From the NCBI GenBank assembly GCA_013339895.1, contig JABACO010000019.1, forward strand, positions 6,282,768 through 6,346,767: a stretch of 64,000 bases of DNA, given 5' to 3'. Made by a program: the position numbers and the translations under genes. The stretch comes from Ephydatia muelleri (lineage: Eukaryota; Porifera; Demospongiae; Spongillida; Spongillidae). Positions 22,921 through 35,300 of the stretch are shown here, piece by piece. Within the stretch, counting starts at the first letter, position 1. The number at the start of each line of letters is the position of its first letter. Under the pieces are notes generated by a model. It was not told where the DNA came from. It did not search any database and worked only from the letters and a program-made list of their open reading frames with translations.

Positions 22921-25243
22921 ACAGTGGAAATAGTGTAGTAGTCGGCAAGTGAGTTGGAAAGGCAATCCATACTCTTTGTGCCGGAAGGCTACTCTTTGTG
23001 CATTATCGTTACTAATCTTAGTTGAGCAATGGCATGCACTACGGACACACAACGCCAATGTAAGAGGATTTGCTGACATGTCCCAGTACATGCTGAAGTG
23101 AGCTTGATGTCAGCAGCTAATTTTTGGACAATTTCTGAAAATTCTAACTCTGGAAAAAAGGCTGGTCCTCTTCTTGTACAGTACCTTGATTGAAGATCCA
23201 GTTTTGAAATACATTGGATCCCTCGAGTGCACTTCATCAGGTAGTGGATGTGGGGCATATTTCACTGCCCTCTTGTGTACTTGTGCGAATTCGCAGTCTG
23301 CCATTTTTCTTGAGAACATAGACAGCAGGGGCTAACTAGCCATGGGCTACCGCTCACTCTGACCATTTCCCAATGCAGCATCTCCGGCAGTTGCCGTTCA
23401 ATGTTATCCCCTTACTGAGCTGGTATGTGCTGTAGATGAACACGAACTGGAGGGTTGTTAACTGTAGGAATGGTGTGGTAGGATATATCTGTGAGACCAG
23501 GAACTGTTAAACAATGCTGCCTGTACTCATCAACTACACTATACAGTTCTGATGGAATGTTTTACTGCACATTCATTCACTGCATCCCCTGGTAGAAACA
23601 GCATAGCACATGTCAGTAGAAATGGAGTAGCACATGTCAGCCTTGTCCTACTTGTTGTCTACTGTGTAGATGACCTCATTTCCTATGCATATGTACACAT
23701 GGGCTTTGCCATGTTATTCAACAATTACTGCTATCAACACAAATTGGAATTGCAGCTGTAATACAGCTGGGCATCTGCAGAAATTGGCATGTGTATGAAA
23801 CAGTGTTTCCACAGGGATAAGGTACCTTCTTTTGGTTAATAAATTTAACAATCACAATGTATGTTTTAGATTAGCGTTACATGCATGTGATATGGATGCT
23901 TTTTTGTCTCTCTTTTTAGGGTTGAAAGATTACAGTGCACAGCTGGCACTCCACACAGGTATGTGATGCCATGTAGACTGTAGAATATATTATACAATTA
24001 TGCTAACTTCATTTTGATTATATAAATTAATAGTCATCATTTGATTTAAATTAATCTAGCCAATTGACTTGTAAACAGATGCGCATGCCCCATAATTCTT
24101 TCAAGGACATTAGTATTTCTTTCAAAAATAGGAAAAACAATTGTAAATGAAAAAACTTAACCTCTATCACTGCCCTCCCGGGAGAAAAAAACGGCGTTAT
24201 CGCGCGTTATCGCGCTTGAAAAACGGCCATAACAACGCCAAATTACGCGGTCTTCAAAACGCTGTATCTTCTTGATTGTGCAATATAGTGGAGCTGCATT
24301 TTGCACATTTACAAAGCGGTCCTGTGTCTGTAGAAGTCCAAAGATGGTTTAGTTTGCGATGCATCGTTCGGAAGATATTCACAATCAACTTAGAGCAAGA
24401 TTTCGCGGGCTTCAAGTACAAAACCCCGCGAAATCAAGCCCTTTACTTGAATGTGAATATCTTCGGAACGATGCATCGCAAACTAAACCATCTTTGGACT
24501 TCTACAGACACAGGACCGCTTTGTAAATGTGCAAAATGCAGCTCCACTATATTGCACAATCAAGAAGATACAGCGTTTTGAAGACCGCGTAATTTGGCGT
24601 TGTTATGGCCGTTTTTCAAGCGCGATAACGCGCGATAACGCCGTTTTTTTCTCCCGGGCTGTACAGTGTATATCTTTATTGTATAATAGTGTTTGACTTC
24701 TGGGAGCACTATGGAGTGCAGTCTATAAGACAGCATATCGTAAACACTGCAAGAGCAGCTGGTAAGTTATGAACTTAATGAACATCCTTAGTTTAATTTG
24801 GGATATTCTATTTAGGCGCTTTGCTCCAACGTGCATGGGGCACATCACTGCTGGCTGGAGAGAATATGTTTGGACCTATGGTACTGGTAGAACTACCATC
24901 AGGTATAATACCAAATGAAGATCAGAGATCTATCAAATACGATCATGCTGAAATTGTTCAAAACAAACTCTACCATGGGTTTCAAATTGAGGTATGCAAC
25001 ATCTATATGACCATTGGTATACATCTTGATAGGCACTGTTGAATGTAATTGGACAGGATAGTGAATGCTGTAATTTCTCTGCAGGTACCAGTGAAGGCAA
25101 TTCAGAACAAACTCTATGTACGGATATCAGCTCATATCTACAATCACATTGACGACTACATGAGACTGGCAGAAGCAGTGAATGAACTGATTAAGTCACA
25201 GCAATCCTTAAAGGATCCGTATGCGCATCACGCAATGATATAG
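20250..25243 (+). CDS. PLP-dependent class V aminotransferase, isopenicillin-N-epimerase-like
   Basis: About fifteen exons. Exon 1 starts MAQQEGPPSAGVRRDFGSF. The exon from 20561 encodes ENWTFINHGAFGA, the N-terminal signature of this subfamily. Later exons include 20740-20839, 21168-21288 (DLVLLPNVTTGNSTVV), 21349-21443, 21492-21521, 21571-21640 (LAIFDHIPSNYGIILPVK), 21790-21848 (IDGAHALGSLD, with the PLP-contacting Asp), 22411-22472 (SNCHKWLCNPK, with the Schiff-base lysine), 22645-22749, 23921-23958, 24690-24760, 24816-24990 and 25085-25243. All key residues are present, so the enzyme is probably active, acting on an unknown amino-acid-like or sulfur-containing substrate; relatives include cysteine desulfurases and fungal/bacterial epimerases. 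Only a GC donor after exon 1 keeps the frame. The first-exon link is the least certain part. An AATAAA follows the stop at about 25273. Confidence 0.85.
22869..22922. repeat. (TG)n microsatellite
   Basis: An interrupted TG/GT dinucleotide run of about 50 bp in an aminotransferase intron (22750-23920). The open frames over it are low-complexity artefacts. Confidence 0.9.
22990..23430 (-). mobile_element. Degenerate Ty3/gypsy reverse-transcriptase relic
   Basis: Read on the minus strand, short pieces in different frames resemble the start of a Ty3/gypsy reverse transcriptase in the right order: a piece with MLHWEMVRVSGSPWL, one with VYVLKKNGRLRI, then HPLPDEVH and QCISKLDLQSRY. Family counterparts are the regions before and including the first catalytic block (SPWASPVVLVKKKDG and YPLP...FSxLDLxSGY). 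Frameshifts and stops separate the pieces, and the later catalytic motif is not seen, so this is a dead fragment. It lies inside an aminotransferase intron, antisense to the gene. Confidence 0.55.
24177..24658. mobile_element. 482-bp CpG-rich foldback element
   Basis: Arms begin CCCGGGAGAAAAAAACGGCG and end with its reverse complement. The pairing continues almost perfectly to the centre near 24418, where the loop contains AGATTTCGCGGG / CCCGCGAAATC. The arms include repeated GTTATCGCGC. The element is strikingly CpG-rich in an AT-rich host. It lies in the aminotransferase intron 23959-24689. The dinucleotide CT is found next to both ends, a possible but weak target-site duplication. No coding capacity is credible; the antiparallel open frames mirror one another. 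Confidence 0.85.
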
Positions 25244-27050
25244 GAAGATTATGTCAAAAACTATGATTATGAATAAAACGAAATAGCGCATTGTTATACT
25301 TGTGCATAAAAATTAATGTAATCATCCCTTATTAGGAAAGGATGGTGTATAATAAATGTTATAACTTTTCAGCCTTTTTTCCCCAGCAGTTCAAACAATA
25401 TAGTACTAGCTAATGTAAGATAGGAAAGTAGGTTAAGTCAAACATTCATAACCTATTAGCATTACATCTGATAATACAATAAAGTTGATAATTGGTGAGT
25501 TAGTTTTCCCAATCAATTTCTGAGAGAATGAGTGGGCTGTCCAAAAATATGAGAATACAATTTTTACCATAGGTACAGTAGCTAAGCTTAATCATATACC
25601 ACACATATTTAATTTATTCTCTGCAATGGGACAGCCCATAAAATGGCTGGCAGCCATTTTTCCCTCCTTTGCAACAGTTTGTTTCTTTAGGGCGATTCAA
25701 GCACTGTATATGGGATTGCTTCTGCAAAAAGAGATCTAGTGCATACATTATAAAATTTCCAGTACACGCAATAGAAATGTAATGCTTGCATTGAAATGTA
25801 TGGATAATTACAAATTCAGTGCCTTACAACTCCATAACAGATACTCTGATTCTCAGTGCGTAAGAAGCAATGTGTAGAGGACATTTCAGACTTTTAAAAT
25901 ACTAAAATCTTGAAGAAACATGCATTAGATCCCTGTTGTATAAAGAAACAAACTGTTGCAAAGGAGGGGAAAAATGGCTGCCAGCCATTTTAAGGGCTGT
26001 CCCATTACATTTCAAAAAATGTTCAGTTAAATAGATATGTTTAAGCTACCTATGGTAAAAGTTCGGTCAAAATTGTATTTTCATACTTCATAATTCATTA
26101 CAAATTCATGCACCATTTATGCTATCTGCCAAAATGTGATACAAAATTAATCAATTTAGTATAGGCACGTGTAGATACAATTCGAATGAACAAGAGTGTT
26201 GCAGGGCTAAAAATATGCTCAACTGAACTGACTGAGTCACGAAAAATAAGAAAAATTAAATTGACTGCATTTTAAAAACTGTAAACTATAGGGTATACAA
26301 AAACAGCAATTTTGCATGTTCCTATGGGGAGAGCGCATGGGGAAAATAGCGCATCAAAACTATCTAAAAGGATGGCAAATATTATCCTTGAATCACTTAT
26401 TTACATTGAAAAAAAAAAGCTTTTACGATTAGATATGCTGCCGATTATATACGTACCCAGATCACTATTTTAAAAGATCAAAACAATGAGTTACTGTTAT
26501 GCCTGGAGTTGGGAACACGAATAGATTGAGTGCACACCAGGGAAAACTGAACATTGTCAAAAAAAAAGTATTCATTAATGCGATTTCTCAAGGGCTACTA
26601 CAACACATACGCAGTGGATCAGGATGGGGATTCTGTTTTGCGTGGGTGGAATCAGAATAAGATAGTTGATGTGAAATAACTCCTATTAGCCCCATCAGGA
26701 TGTAACCAAGATTCAAACGCTTCGGTCAGCCCGGGTTCTAGCCATCCATATGCGGATGCAGAGGGAGGTACAGATGATTTGACCATTACGCCCATTGTTT
26801 AGGCATGCATATACACAAGTACACACACAACATGGTGGTTTAAGATGTTGACATGGGCAAAGGTACATGGCCGCAATACAACAGTTTTGCTCTCCCTATC
26901 ACCTTCCACAGACACCTCTTCCCTGACTGAATGATTCTCTAGTAAAATCCACCACACTATGATGTCTTTTCAAGGATGAAAGACCACTCAATGTGTGGTC
27001 CTGAGATACTGTCATACTTGAGTTGCCTTCTGCAGGGCTAACAGGATCTT
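25244..27050. other. Intergenic repeat-bearing interval
   Basis: This is the 3' flank of the aminotransferase followed by a foldback element (25533-26095) and AT-rich sequence. From about 26580 the sequence becomes less AT-rich and may be the 3' end of the adjacent BEL/Pao relic, but no long terminal repeat could be paired by eye. No gene is seen. Confidence 0.45.
25533..26095. mobile_element. Imperfect foldback element with GGGCTGTCC motifs
   Basis: The inner arms 25625-25689 and 25941-26006 are nearly perfect reverse complements (AATGGGACAGCCC...GCAACAGTTTGTTTCTTTA). The outer arms (ATGAGAATACAATTTTTACC...GCTTAA, and its complement at about 26041-26086) pair imperfectly. The roughly 250-bp unpaired core contains the segment also found, diverged, at 8650-8770. 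Exact termini and a target duplication could not be fixed. No coding capacity. Confidence 0.7.
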
Positions 27051-30000
27051 GCTTGCTGATTTGAAAATCTTGCTGTTGTCTGATAAGAGTCTCTGAAGGA
27101 TGCCACGCCTACTTGAGAACTGCTTCAGGCAACATATGAAGACCTTAGCTGTTAAGTCTGGGACTAGCTCTAGATGCACTGCTCTCACAGCACAACAGGT
27201 AAATAGACCGAACCAAACGTTTTCACCATCCCTTAAGTACAGCAGACCAGCATAGTCAACCCAGTTGTGGTAAATGGTGATGACGACTGCATGCGAAAAT
27301 CAGGCAATGAAGAAGGAGGTCGGCCACTGAGTGATTTTGAATCATGCTGCCAGGAATTCCTTAAACCATTCAAGAGTCTTCTCACGAACTCACTGGTGTG
27401 GCATTCCCGAACCACTAACACAGCTAAGTGATGTCCTTTGTTGAGAATCAAATGCTTCATGTCCTCCGATAGACCCGTATTGTGCAATCTCCCATGACAC
27501 CTTCAGACATCTCTTAGCCCAAGTTGCTGCTGCCAACCTTCAAACTTGCTATTTTTCAACAGTTTCTTCTGCGACACATTGGCAATGTCAGACACTGTCA
27601 ACATGTTGAGGTTCACTTCTAACCAGGGATTTCAGAAGAGCAATGAACTTCTGAACATAGGCTGTCATTCTGAGGAGTCACTTGAGGGTGCTGAAACCTT
27701 CACATTGGACTTCTCTGAGTTTAGTATACCTGCACCTAGCAGGCTGACTATACCTCCTGAAATTTGCAAGTCTGATCAGGAATTTGGTGAATTTGACCCT
27801 TGTGTTGTTCCAGAAGAGTGTGTAATGTAACTGAAGACAGACAACAGATCACAGAGCACTCACAGCTTGATGGTGCAAGAACTCATTTGATTCAGTCATT
27901 AGCTCCCCTTGATGGAAGATCAGCTGGGTTGACATCACCTGTGCAGTGGTACCAACATTTGGTACTGGAGAATGCTGTGCAATGGAACTGATACTACAGA
28001 ATGGATCTCCCTTACTCTGTTTTCCACTGTTTCCATTCCTTGTCAAACCCCCTTATCCAGTAGAGTGGAGTCAGCATAGCACAATGGTTCACCAAATTGC
28101 TCTGGTTCCAGGGCACACAACACTTGAGAGGAGTCGAGCTAACAGAAGGGCACCTAACAGTTCAAGCCTTGGAATGGTTGGTGTGCTGAGAGGAGCCACT
28201 TGGGTTCTCGAAGATACAAACCTGACGACGCAGCCATCAACAGACCTTATCTTCATGAGTACTACTGCCCGCATAAGCTCTTCTTGATGCATCGCAAAAT
28301 CCAACATGACTGCAGGATAGGGTTCACCAATACCTTGGAAGTAGCATCTTGAAATACATACAGGTAGTGGCTCTCAGCTCTAGTACTAAGCTCTTCCATT
28401 TCTGCAATAGCTCTCCTGCAAGTAGTCATCCCATTCTAACTTGGCTACACAGATGTCCTGGAACAGCAGTTTGAAGCGTCCTGAGACAGAAACCCCAGTG
28501 GATCATAGGCTCTTGCAGTAAGTCCAATGAAATTTCTCTTTGTAGGTTTCATCTTGGAGACAGCCTTGTAGAGGTCACTGAGATCACAGATGAGCACATC
28601 ATGCACTGGCTTCCACTTCACTATTAGTACCTTGACGCATTCTGGGCGATCCAACTTTTCCCCCAAGGTGTTCTTGGTGCACGATTTATACTCACATATT
28701 ATCAATTCACTGTGAGGAGCTGGTACTCGAGAAACCTGATGTTCCTGGAAAAACACACGAGCTTGAAGATACAAGAGTTGAACAGAAACTTTTGAAGTGT
28801 ACATAGCATTGACTTTGTGAATAATCCATAGGTTTGTCCTCAGTCTTGGCTCCAAAGGTAAGATAGTCCACATAAATGGAGCGGTTGAATTTATCCACAA
28901 ACAGTGGATCTTCACCTCTGTAGCTCTCAACATGACTTCTTATTGTTGCATTAAGCAGGAGCGGGCTTGCAGACACCCGTGTGAAGTGCATGATGACCAG
29001 TCTTGGTAGTTGTATATTGATGTTGTCTACTCATAGGAACTTCAAAGGCATCACAACCTTCCTTAGCAACAGACACCATGAGGAAGGCCTTCTCTAAATC
29101 AGCAATCACAGCTACCCGGTGAATACAAAACCTCAGGAGGATGGATATCCATAATGTTCTGGCCAAAGGTTGGTTCTGTATATGAACAGTCGTTAGATGA
29201 TGGGCCATTGCTTGCGTCATTGACGATACGTAGTTTAGTTGTCTGCTTGTCTTCCCTTATCACCACCGCATGGTGATGGAGATAATGTGTTGCCTCATAG
29301 ATCCAATGTCAGAAGGATCGACCACCTCCACTAAGCCTATTCTAATCTGATCTTTCATACTGTTTTAAGATGTGTGATGTCTGCCTAAGTCCCTTCAGTA
29401 GATTGAAGAGTCATGTCTGACTTAAGTCGAAGTTGTCCAAAAGCATAGCATGTGGCAATTTCTAAGGAAGGCATACACAGTAACGATCGTCCTGAAAGGA
29501 TAAGCTTTCAAGGAATTTGTTGTTAACAGAACAAAATACCTGTAACCATCCTTCTAGACTTGCAACTTCTTGGTGAGAGGAACAGGCAGATGCATCAACC
29601 TTCATCACATATGAGTGCCCAAACATGTCGTATATGGCTCAAGGATGAGACCTGGAACAGAGGACCAGACAGTATCCAACCAACGCAAGTCAATTGTAGT
29701 AGGACCAGCTATGCTGTTCATGACCTACTCTGTGACAATCCTCCAGTATTGATCTACTCCAATCAATCTAACCCACTTCCAAGCTATCCCTTGCATCTCC
29801 TGAGTCAGCCAGTTCCAGTCCAGACAAATATGGAAAGTGGTTGATGGGATAGGTGATTGGCTGTCCAGTTAGTGGCTCACAGGCAGTCGGAACGGTTAGC
29901 AGGGATAAACCCATTCTGATCCCTCCTCACATTGAGATTGACCACACTGCACACCTGAACGTTCCTTCATTGGCAGCGAATGATTTCAAAAATAGTGTTT

Positions 30001-30420
30001 CCTTACGTTGAATTTCTTGGGGTAGTTTATTCATGAAGACTGACGACAGTAGACTCTCATAAGAAGATGACGGATGCCAAGTGAACACAAGCTCCTTGTG
30101 TGTGATTCCAATAAATCTTACAAAACACTGCAGTCCTTTGGATTGTTGTTTGATGTTACAGCCTCTAAACCCACCATGCGTTTGGTGACTATTTGTTGGC
30201 GATTACCAAACCTCTTGGTCAGTACAAGTACAGCTTCACTACAGTTTGCTTCACTAAGTATGAGGCCTGCTACCACTGCAGCAGCAGTACCCTCCAGTAA
30301 AGAATTCAATTTATGTGAGTTCACTGTTGTCCTGAATGGGTGACTTGAAAGAGCCCAGAACGGTGTCCAAGTCGTCGGGTCCCCATTAAATTTATTTCAG
30401 CAACAACGTAGGAAGTTTAC
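27050..30420 (-). mobile_element. Decayed BEL/Pao LTR retrotransposon (internal region)
   Basis: Minus-strand pieces appear in BEL/Pao order. Gag DUF1759: 30324-30118 (LLEGTAAAVVAGLILSEANC and LTKRFGNRQQIV). Reverse transcriptase: 29220-28445, with IADLEKAFLMVSVAKEGCD, SPLLLNATIRSHVESY and KPTKRNFIGLTARAYDPLGF. Connection to RNase H: 28307-28089 (TIPRLELLGALLLARL). Integrase N-terminal/zinc region: 27487-27233 (LILNKGHHLAVLVVRECH and PSSLPDFRMQSSSPFTTTG). The pieces are split by frameshifts and stops. The reverse-transcriptase active site reads YVDY instead of YVDD, so one catalytic Asp is lost. Long terminal repeats were not identified. It is a non-functional relic, and several open frames on the plus strand here are its shadows. 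Confidence 0.85.
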
Positions 30421-30972
30421 TCTGAAGAGTGAGGGAATTCGTTTTGCATGTGAATGTATCATTGATCCACCTACTGTGTGTATTATATGAGATTGTGTTC
30501 ATGGTATAGTGTCTCACTGCCATAAGATGCCACTCAGTTGATTATTAATTGTTTCTACAATTCTGGACCTTACATGCTTGTCATATCTTAGTCACATGCT
30601 TCTTCCAAACCTATATGTTTGCTTCATTGTATGTCATCTGAAATCCAGACTGATGCAGCAAGTGACTTCACATACGAGTACAGACTGAAAATGTACATTC
30701 TGATAGAAGACCATGCAGATGTTCTCATTGCATGTATGGATATTAATTTTATATTCAAAACCTTTTGTATCTTAACTGCATGCCATCTCATCAATCTAGA
30801 GTTGAACACTTGCAATTGGCAATAACTAATCTTTATCTCTGACATACATGTTTTCTGGAGCATACATATCTCTGCCTAATATTGTAACACATCTATAGAG
30901 CACATATGTGCCTCTTTTATGTTAAAGTGCCATCAAACTGATATGCGCAACAGGCTAGCATTGTGGCTCTCT

Positions 30973-30974
<2 letters not shown>

Positions 30975-31003
<29 letters not shown>
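30975..31003. repeat. (TG)n microsatellite
   Basis: About 14 uninterrupted TG units in intergenic sequence downstream (plus sense) of the BEL/Pao relic. Confidence 0.9.
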
Positions 31004-31004
<1 letters not shown>

Positions 31005-32129
31005 AAACCAGAGTAGGTATAGTCGGGTAGGACTGTGCTTACCCCTTTAGTTCTTTCTAGCCTAGAGCTATGTTAACCACTCTCAAATATAACCCATCAC
31101 CATCCCAAGTGATTCCACTTGCCATGTACAACGGGAAGCTGTTGATATACATCCCTTGTGGGTGTCCTTTCCTTTTGGTAGATGCCACGAGGCACAATGA
31201 CCATGCATGTCAATTCTTGGCACATGGGCAAGGTCATGAAGCTGCTGGTGATACCAGAGATATGGCGGCACCTTGCATCTGTGCCAAAGTGTGCTTTGGG
31301 AGGATGTTGGAAGATAAGAGGCGACTGATAAGGAGGAGTGTGGAGCAGGTCTACTGAATATAACCACAATCTTATTGATCGTGATGCCTAAGTGACAGTG
31401 GTGTGGGCAAGAGGATGTGGAAGTTGACAGTTGCTTTGGTGAACCAATAGTATCTCTATATTTGCATAGAGGGGATCTGAGCAGTAATATCTTCTCACTT
31501 GAAAAAGTCAGCTTATATGTGTAGAATTTTGATTTGTAGCACTGGTGTACAAAGAAAATTATCCACCAGTAGTGTTTTGATTAGGGCAGTTGCTCCATTC
31601 ACCGTCCTCCCTACCCTCCAACTATGGTATGCGACACTAGTACATGTATGTTTCTGTCGATTGAATGAAGTGAATTAGCCTCCCTTCGGTAATTGGAGTA
31701 GCCACGTGGTGGTAATGGGAAGGGGGGAATAGTATGATTGTAAGGGTCATGCACATGCAGTTGCTTTTTTCACTATGTTGGTATGTATGGTGTTCCTCTC
31801 AAACTCAAGAGCAAGTGCAGGTGGCTGGCTCTTGACAGTTTTCATTTATAGCGGACCCTCAACGAAGTGAAGCACTGTGGATAAGGAATGATCTCAATTT
31901 TATGTCCTGCTTGTGCTGAGTGGTGCTAGGTAGTGGTTATTATTTTAATTTTCCAGGAGTACCTCTTAGTTCCCACTCCCCCTCTCCCTCCCCACTGTGC
32001 TGTGTGTTATCTCTGTCCATATGCTAGCTGTCGTGTGTCGTACTACTCAGTATGTTGTATGTGCATTACAAAGCTTGCTGCGTGCACAGGCGACGCTGCA
32101 CAAAGGTTGCTGTCATGTTAAGGATATTT

Positions 32130-32275
32130 ATGGATAGTCCTGAAATAAGGACACTTCGATAAACGTGACACTATCTCTAGGTCCCAAACAACTTACTGGT
32201 AGAAAGGACAAACGCCTTTAAAAAAGGACACCTTGATAATCAGGACACTTTACTAGTAATACGGTCACTGCAACC
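32130..32275. mobile_element. Possible terminus of a pogo/Tigger-like DNA transposon
   Basis: Contains GGACACTTCGATAAACG, AAGGACACCTTGATAATCAG and GGACACTTTACTAGTAA in tandem. This arrangement is typical of terminal and subterminal repeats of pogo-type elements, as I recall the family. No matching opposite end or transposase is seen nearby, so it may be a solo end or chance similarity. Confidence 0.25.
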
Positions 32276-32353
32276 ATTATTTGGATGGGTACGACCTTGC
32301 TGCCGCGCGCGCGCATTTTTGGCGGTAAAAGCAGCTCATCCCCAATGCATGCA

Positions 32354-35300
32354 ATGAACGATGCAATGAACGACATCACGGATGCAGCAAGGGGCTCAGC
32401 CATGGCATCAAATGAGGTAAGCATCTCTGGACTTGGATGAATGTCAGGTAAGGGTTTTCATCAACCACGATCCCCTGTTTTGTCGAATATTTATCGACCA
32501 AACTTGGTTTATAATACCGGTATAGCCTACGATCGCATAGAAGAAAGATGAGATTACATATAATGAAAATTAGTATATGTCATTATTTATGTTCTTCATA
32601 GTTTATGTACTACGTACGTTTTACATAGCTATTGAAAAGGAGCACGCTCTACGATGTTCAGAAAACATATAAAACCATGATGTGCAGAAGGCGTCCTCAC
32701 AAAAAGGTGGAAATACCTGGCGAAGATCACCTAGCTTCTAAATCTGCAGTTGCATCAGATGCTATCACCACCACCACCACCACCACCACCATCACCAATC
32801 AGTGTTTTTCAGATGAAGGTCCTGTAATTGAAATGGAGAGAAGAGCTTGGATTATGCACAGACCCTTTGCGATCAGAGCTGGAGGAACCTGATTTTTCCA
32901 AACCAATAGTTGGGATTAAAGACTTGAGACAGTTTTCCAGAATGCATTCTGCTACACCTACAGGCTTAAAGCACAATGACTTTGCATTCACGTACTGCAT
33001 CAGAAGGGACCAAAGGGATACTCATGCTCGATACAACCCATATGACCTCGAGGAGGTTGGTGCTAAAGAGGCCCAGGGTGAGGCTGTGTACTACACTGTC
33101 AGTGCACACTGCGTGACACAGGTTAGTGGCAAAGGCATTGGTGCATCTGTTGATTCCTGCACTTTGGCTTGCAGATCACTAAAGATGGAGGCATGGAGGT
33201 TACTGCAGTACTTCGTTGGCTTTGGGAGCGGCAGATATTCAATAAACTGGTTTCTATTCCATTCTTCAGTAAAGTAAAGTCAGTACAATTGAAGACTTGT
33301 ACAGTATGAGGTAATTTAAGCTCTTGTTATTTGTGTAGGGCACGGAGAATATTTATCTATTGGCGGAATTGGATACTTCACATGAAGTGTGAAAGCAACA
33401 GGTATAGTTTCTGCGAGCAATAGTTCCATGTCATGGACAATTTACCCCTCTTTGCAGGATAGCCCTTGGTAAAAAGCTATTTTGTGCCAATGAAATCTTA
33501 CAAGGATGCATTTTAAAGCTACGGCAGCTTATTGAGCAGAATGGCAGTGGAACTATCTCGCTGTTAAGAATTGAACCTGGAGTGACGTACAGCCTTGATG
33601 AGTTCGTTAAATCTCAGGCACTTCAAGTTGATTCCAGTCGTCTTCAGTTGTGCCATTTTCGTGAAGGGGTTGTGAGCATTGTTGAAGAGACATGCATGGT
33701 TTGTTATAGTCAGGTTATTTCACACTGCTTATGACGGTTTTTGATTCATTATTTTAGCATGTAGCCATGTCAGAAGGTTTTTACAACCCTAAAACAGGTA
33801 CTAGTCACTAGGTTGCTGCTTTAATATTTTATCTGGTTTTTGCATTATAGAACCATCGCATATTCAAATCCTTCAATGGAGGAGCACTTTGGCATGGCTA
33901 AGGCGGTTTGTCCTGCTGTGTGACTTCATGGTCCTAGATTTCCTCCAATATCTAGTGATGAATGCCTTAGAGTCTTTTCATAACGCCCTTCAGAATTCAT
34001 TTAGGAAATCAAGGTCCATCATGAAAAATCAGGTGTCAGGCTTTGAAGTGATGAGTGGCGCAGTTGCCAATCATCGTCATGCTAAGACTGTGCTTGAGCG
34101 TATGGATGCGAATGATGAGGTTGCATTGGAGAACTTTGCCCTTCAAGAGATCATAGTTGCTGCATTGAAATCACAAACAACGGAAGAGTACTGTATCCCA
34201 CATGTCAATGATGACCTTGACTGTGAAGAAGCCACAATCACAGACGGTGTGGATCCACTTGCTGCAATAGTGGACAAAAAAGTGGACACTGATGCTGCTA
34301 TTTTGAGTGTCAGATTTGTGCTAAAAAGTACCTCAGCTGGCAATGATAATGATCCATCTCCTTTATGCATCTCTGTTGTCCCATCATTTGAAGACTTTGA
34401 AGCAGCCCTGAACAATCTTTTGAACCAATACAAGGATGTGATCAGCACATTTGGCTCTCTCCTCAAGGATGACCGCATACTGCCATTGATCAGCACTTCA
34501 AAGTATGACTTCATGATGCTATTGGAAGAGGAGGAAAGTGCTTCCTCCATACAGGAATGCAAGGCCCCATGGATTCCCGTGCAAGCTCTCCTTTGTGACT
34601 ACACTCCTTACTGTGTCTGTACCAGTGAAATCAGAGCAACACTACGAGTCACATTGGAACAATGTTGCAAACAATGTTTTGTTAGTATAGTTACCTTGTT
34701 CATATCAAGTTGATATACTGTTTGTTTTCACATCTCTTTCAGAGCTACAGTCCCTATTGCATAATGGTGGAGAACTGCTTGAGATCAAACATAGTTTCTA
34801 CTCTGAATCAGAAAGAGTGGACCACATCAATGTTCCAGTTGGCCTTTGCCTTCTGCCACGACCAGGTTGGCCAACTGATGTTTTGTGTACCTGAGTTTTA
34901 ATATCATGCACCTTCCCTCTCAGATATGTGCAATGGAGAAGATGTTGGTGACTTTTAGAGTGTGGCTTGTACAAGTGAATGTCCAAAATTTTCAAGAAGA
35001 CTGTTTGCATCATCCGCAGATAATTTTAGCACAGCTAGAGTTGCAGTTGCCCAAACTAGCCAGTGTAAAGAGTGAGAGTACTGTACAGAAACTGAAAGTA
35101 AGGGACAAAGACTGCATCAAGTATCATGTGTAGATTTATGTTATTATCTGAATTGTAATATCAATTAATTAATCAATTGTGTAATCAGCTGTCTAATTTC
35201 CTAGGTGGCCTCAGACAAATTAGCAGCTACGCCTACCACTATCGAGAGCTTTATTGAATACCTTGGAACTGTGGAGAAAGTGTCAGCTGATATAGCAAGG

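Larger units (their letters stand above)
30420..32353. other. Gene-poor interval upstream of the dynein gene
   Basis: It contains a (TG)n microsatellite and, at about 32130-32275, sequence with repeated GGACAC...GATAA...AGGACA units like the ends of pogo/Tigger-type DNA transposons. Overlapping open frames at 31070-31370 on both strands have no recognisable domain. A GC-rich patch (CGCGCGCGC, then TTTTTGGCGG) at about 32303-32324 directly precedes the proposed dynein start and may be promoter. Confidence 0.4.

Noticed and set aside
22710..23091. Cysteine/valine-rich and threonine/histidine-rich open frames
   Set aside because: They translate the (TG)n microsatellite; low-complexity artefacts.
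24276..24581. A 101-codon open frame starting MCNIVELHF
   Set aside because: It crosses the centre of a palindrome, so its two halves are reverse-complement images; no independent protein signal.
29560..29844. A plus-strand open frame of 94 codons
   Set aside because: It lies antisense to the protease-to-reverse-transcriptase part of the BEL/Pao relic and has no domain.
31070..31370. Overlapping open frames of about 95 codons on both strands
   Set aside because: Neither shows a recognisable domain, splice context or composition bias that favours one strand; left uncalled.
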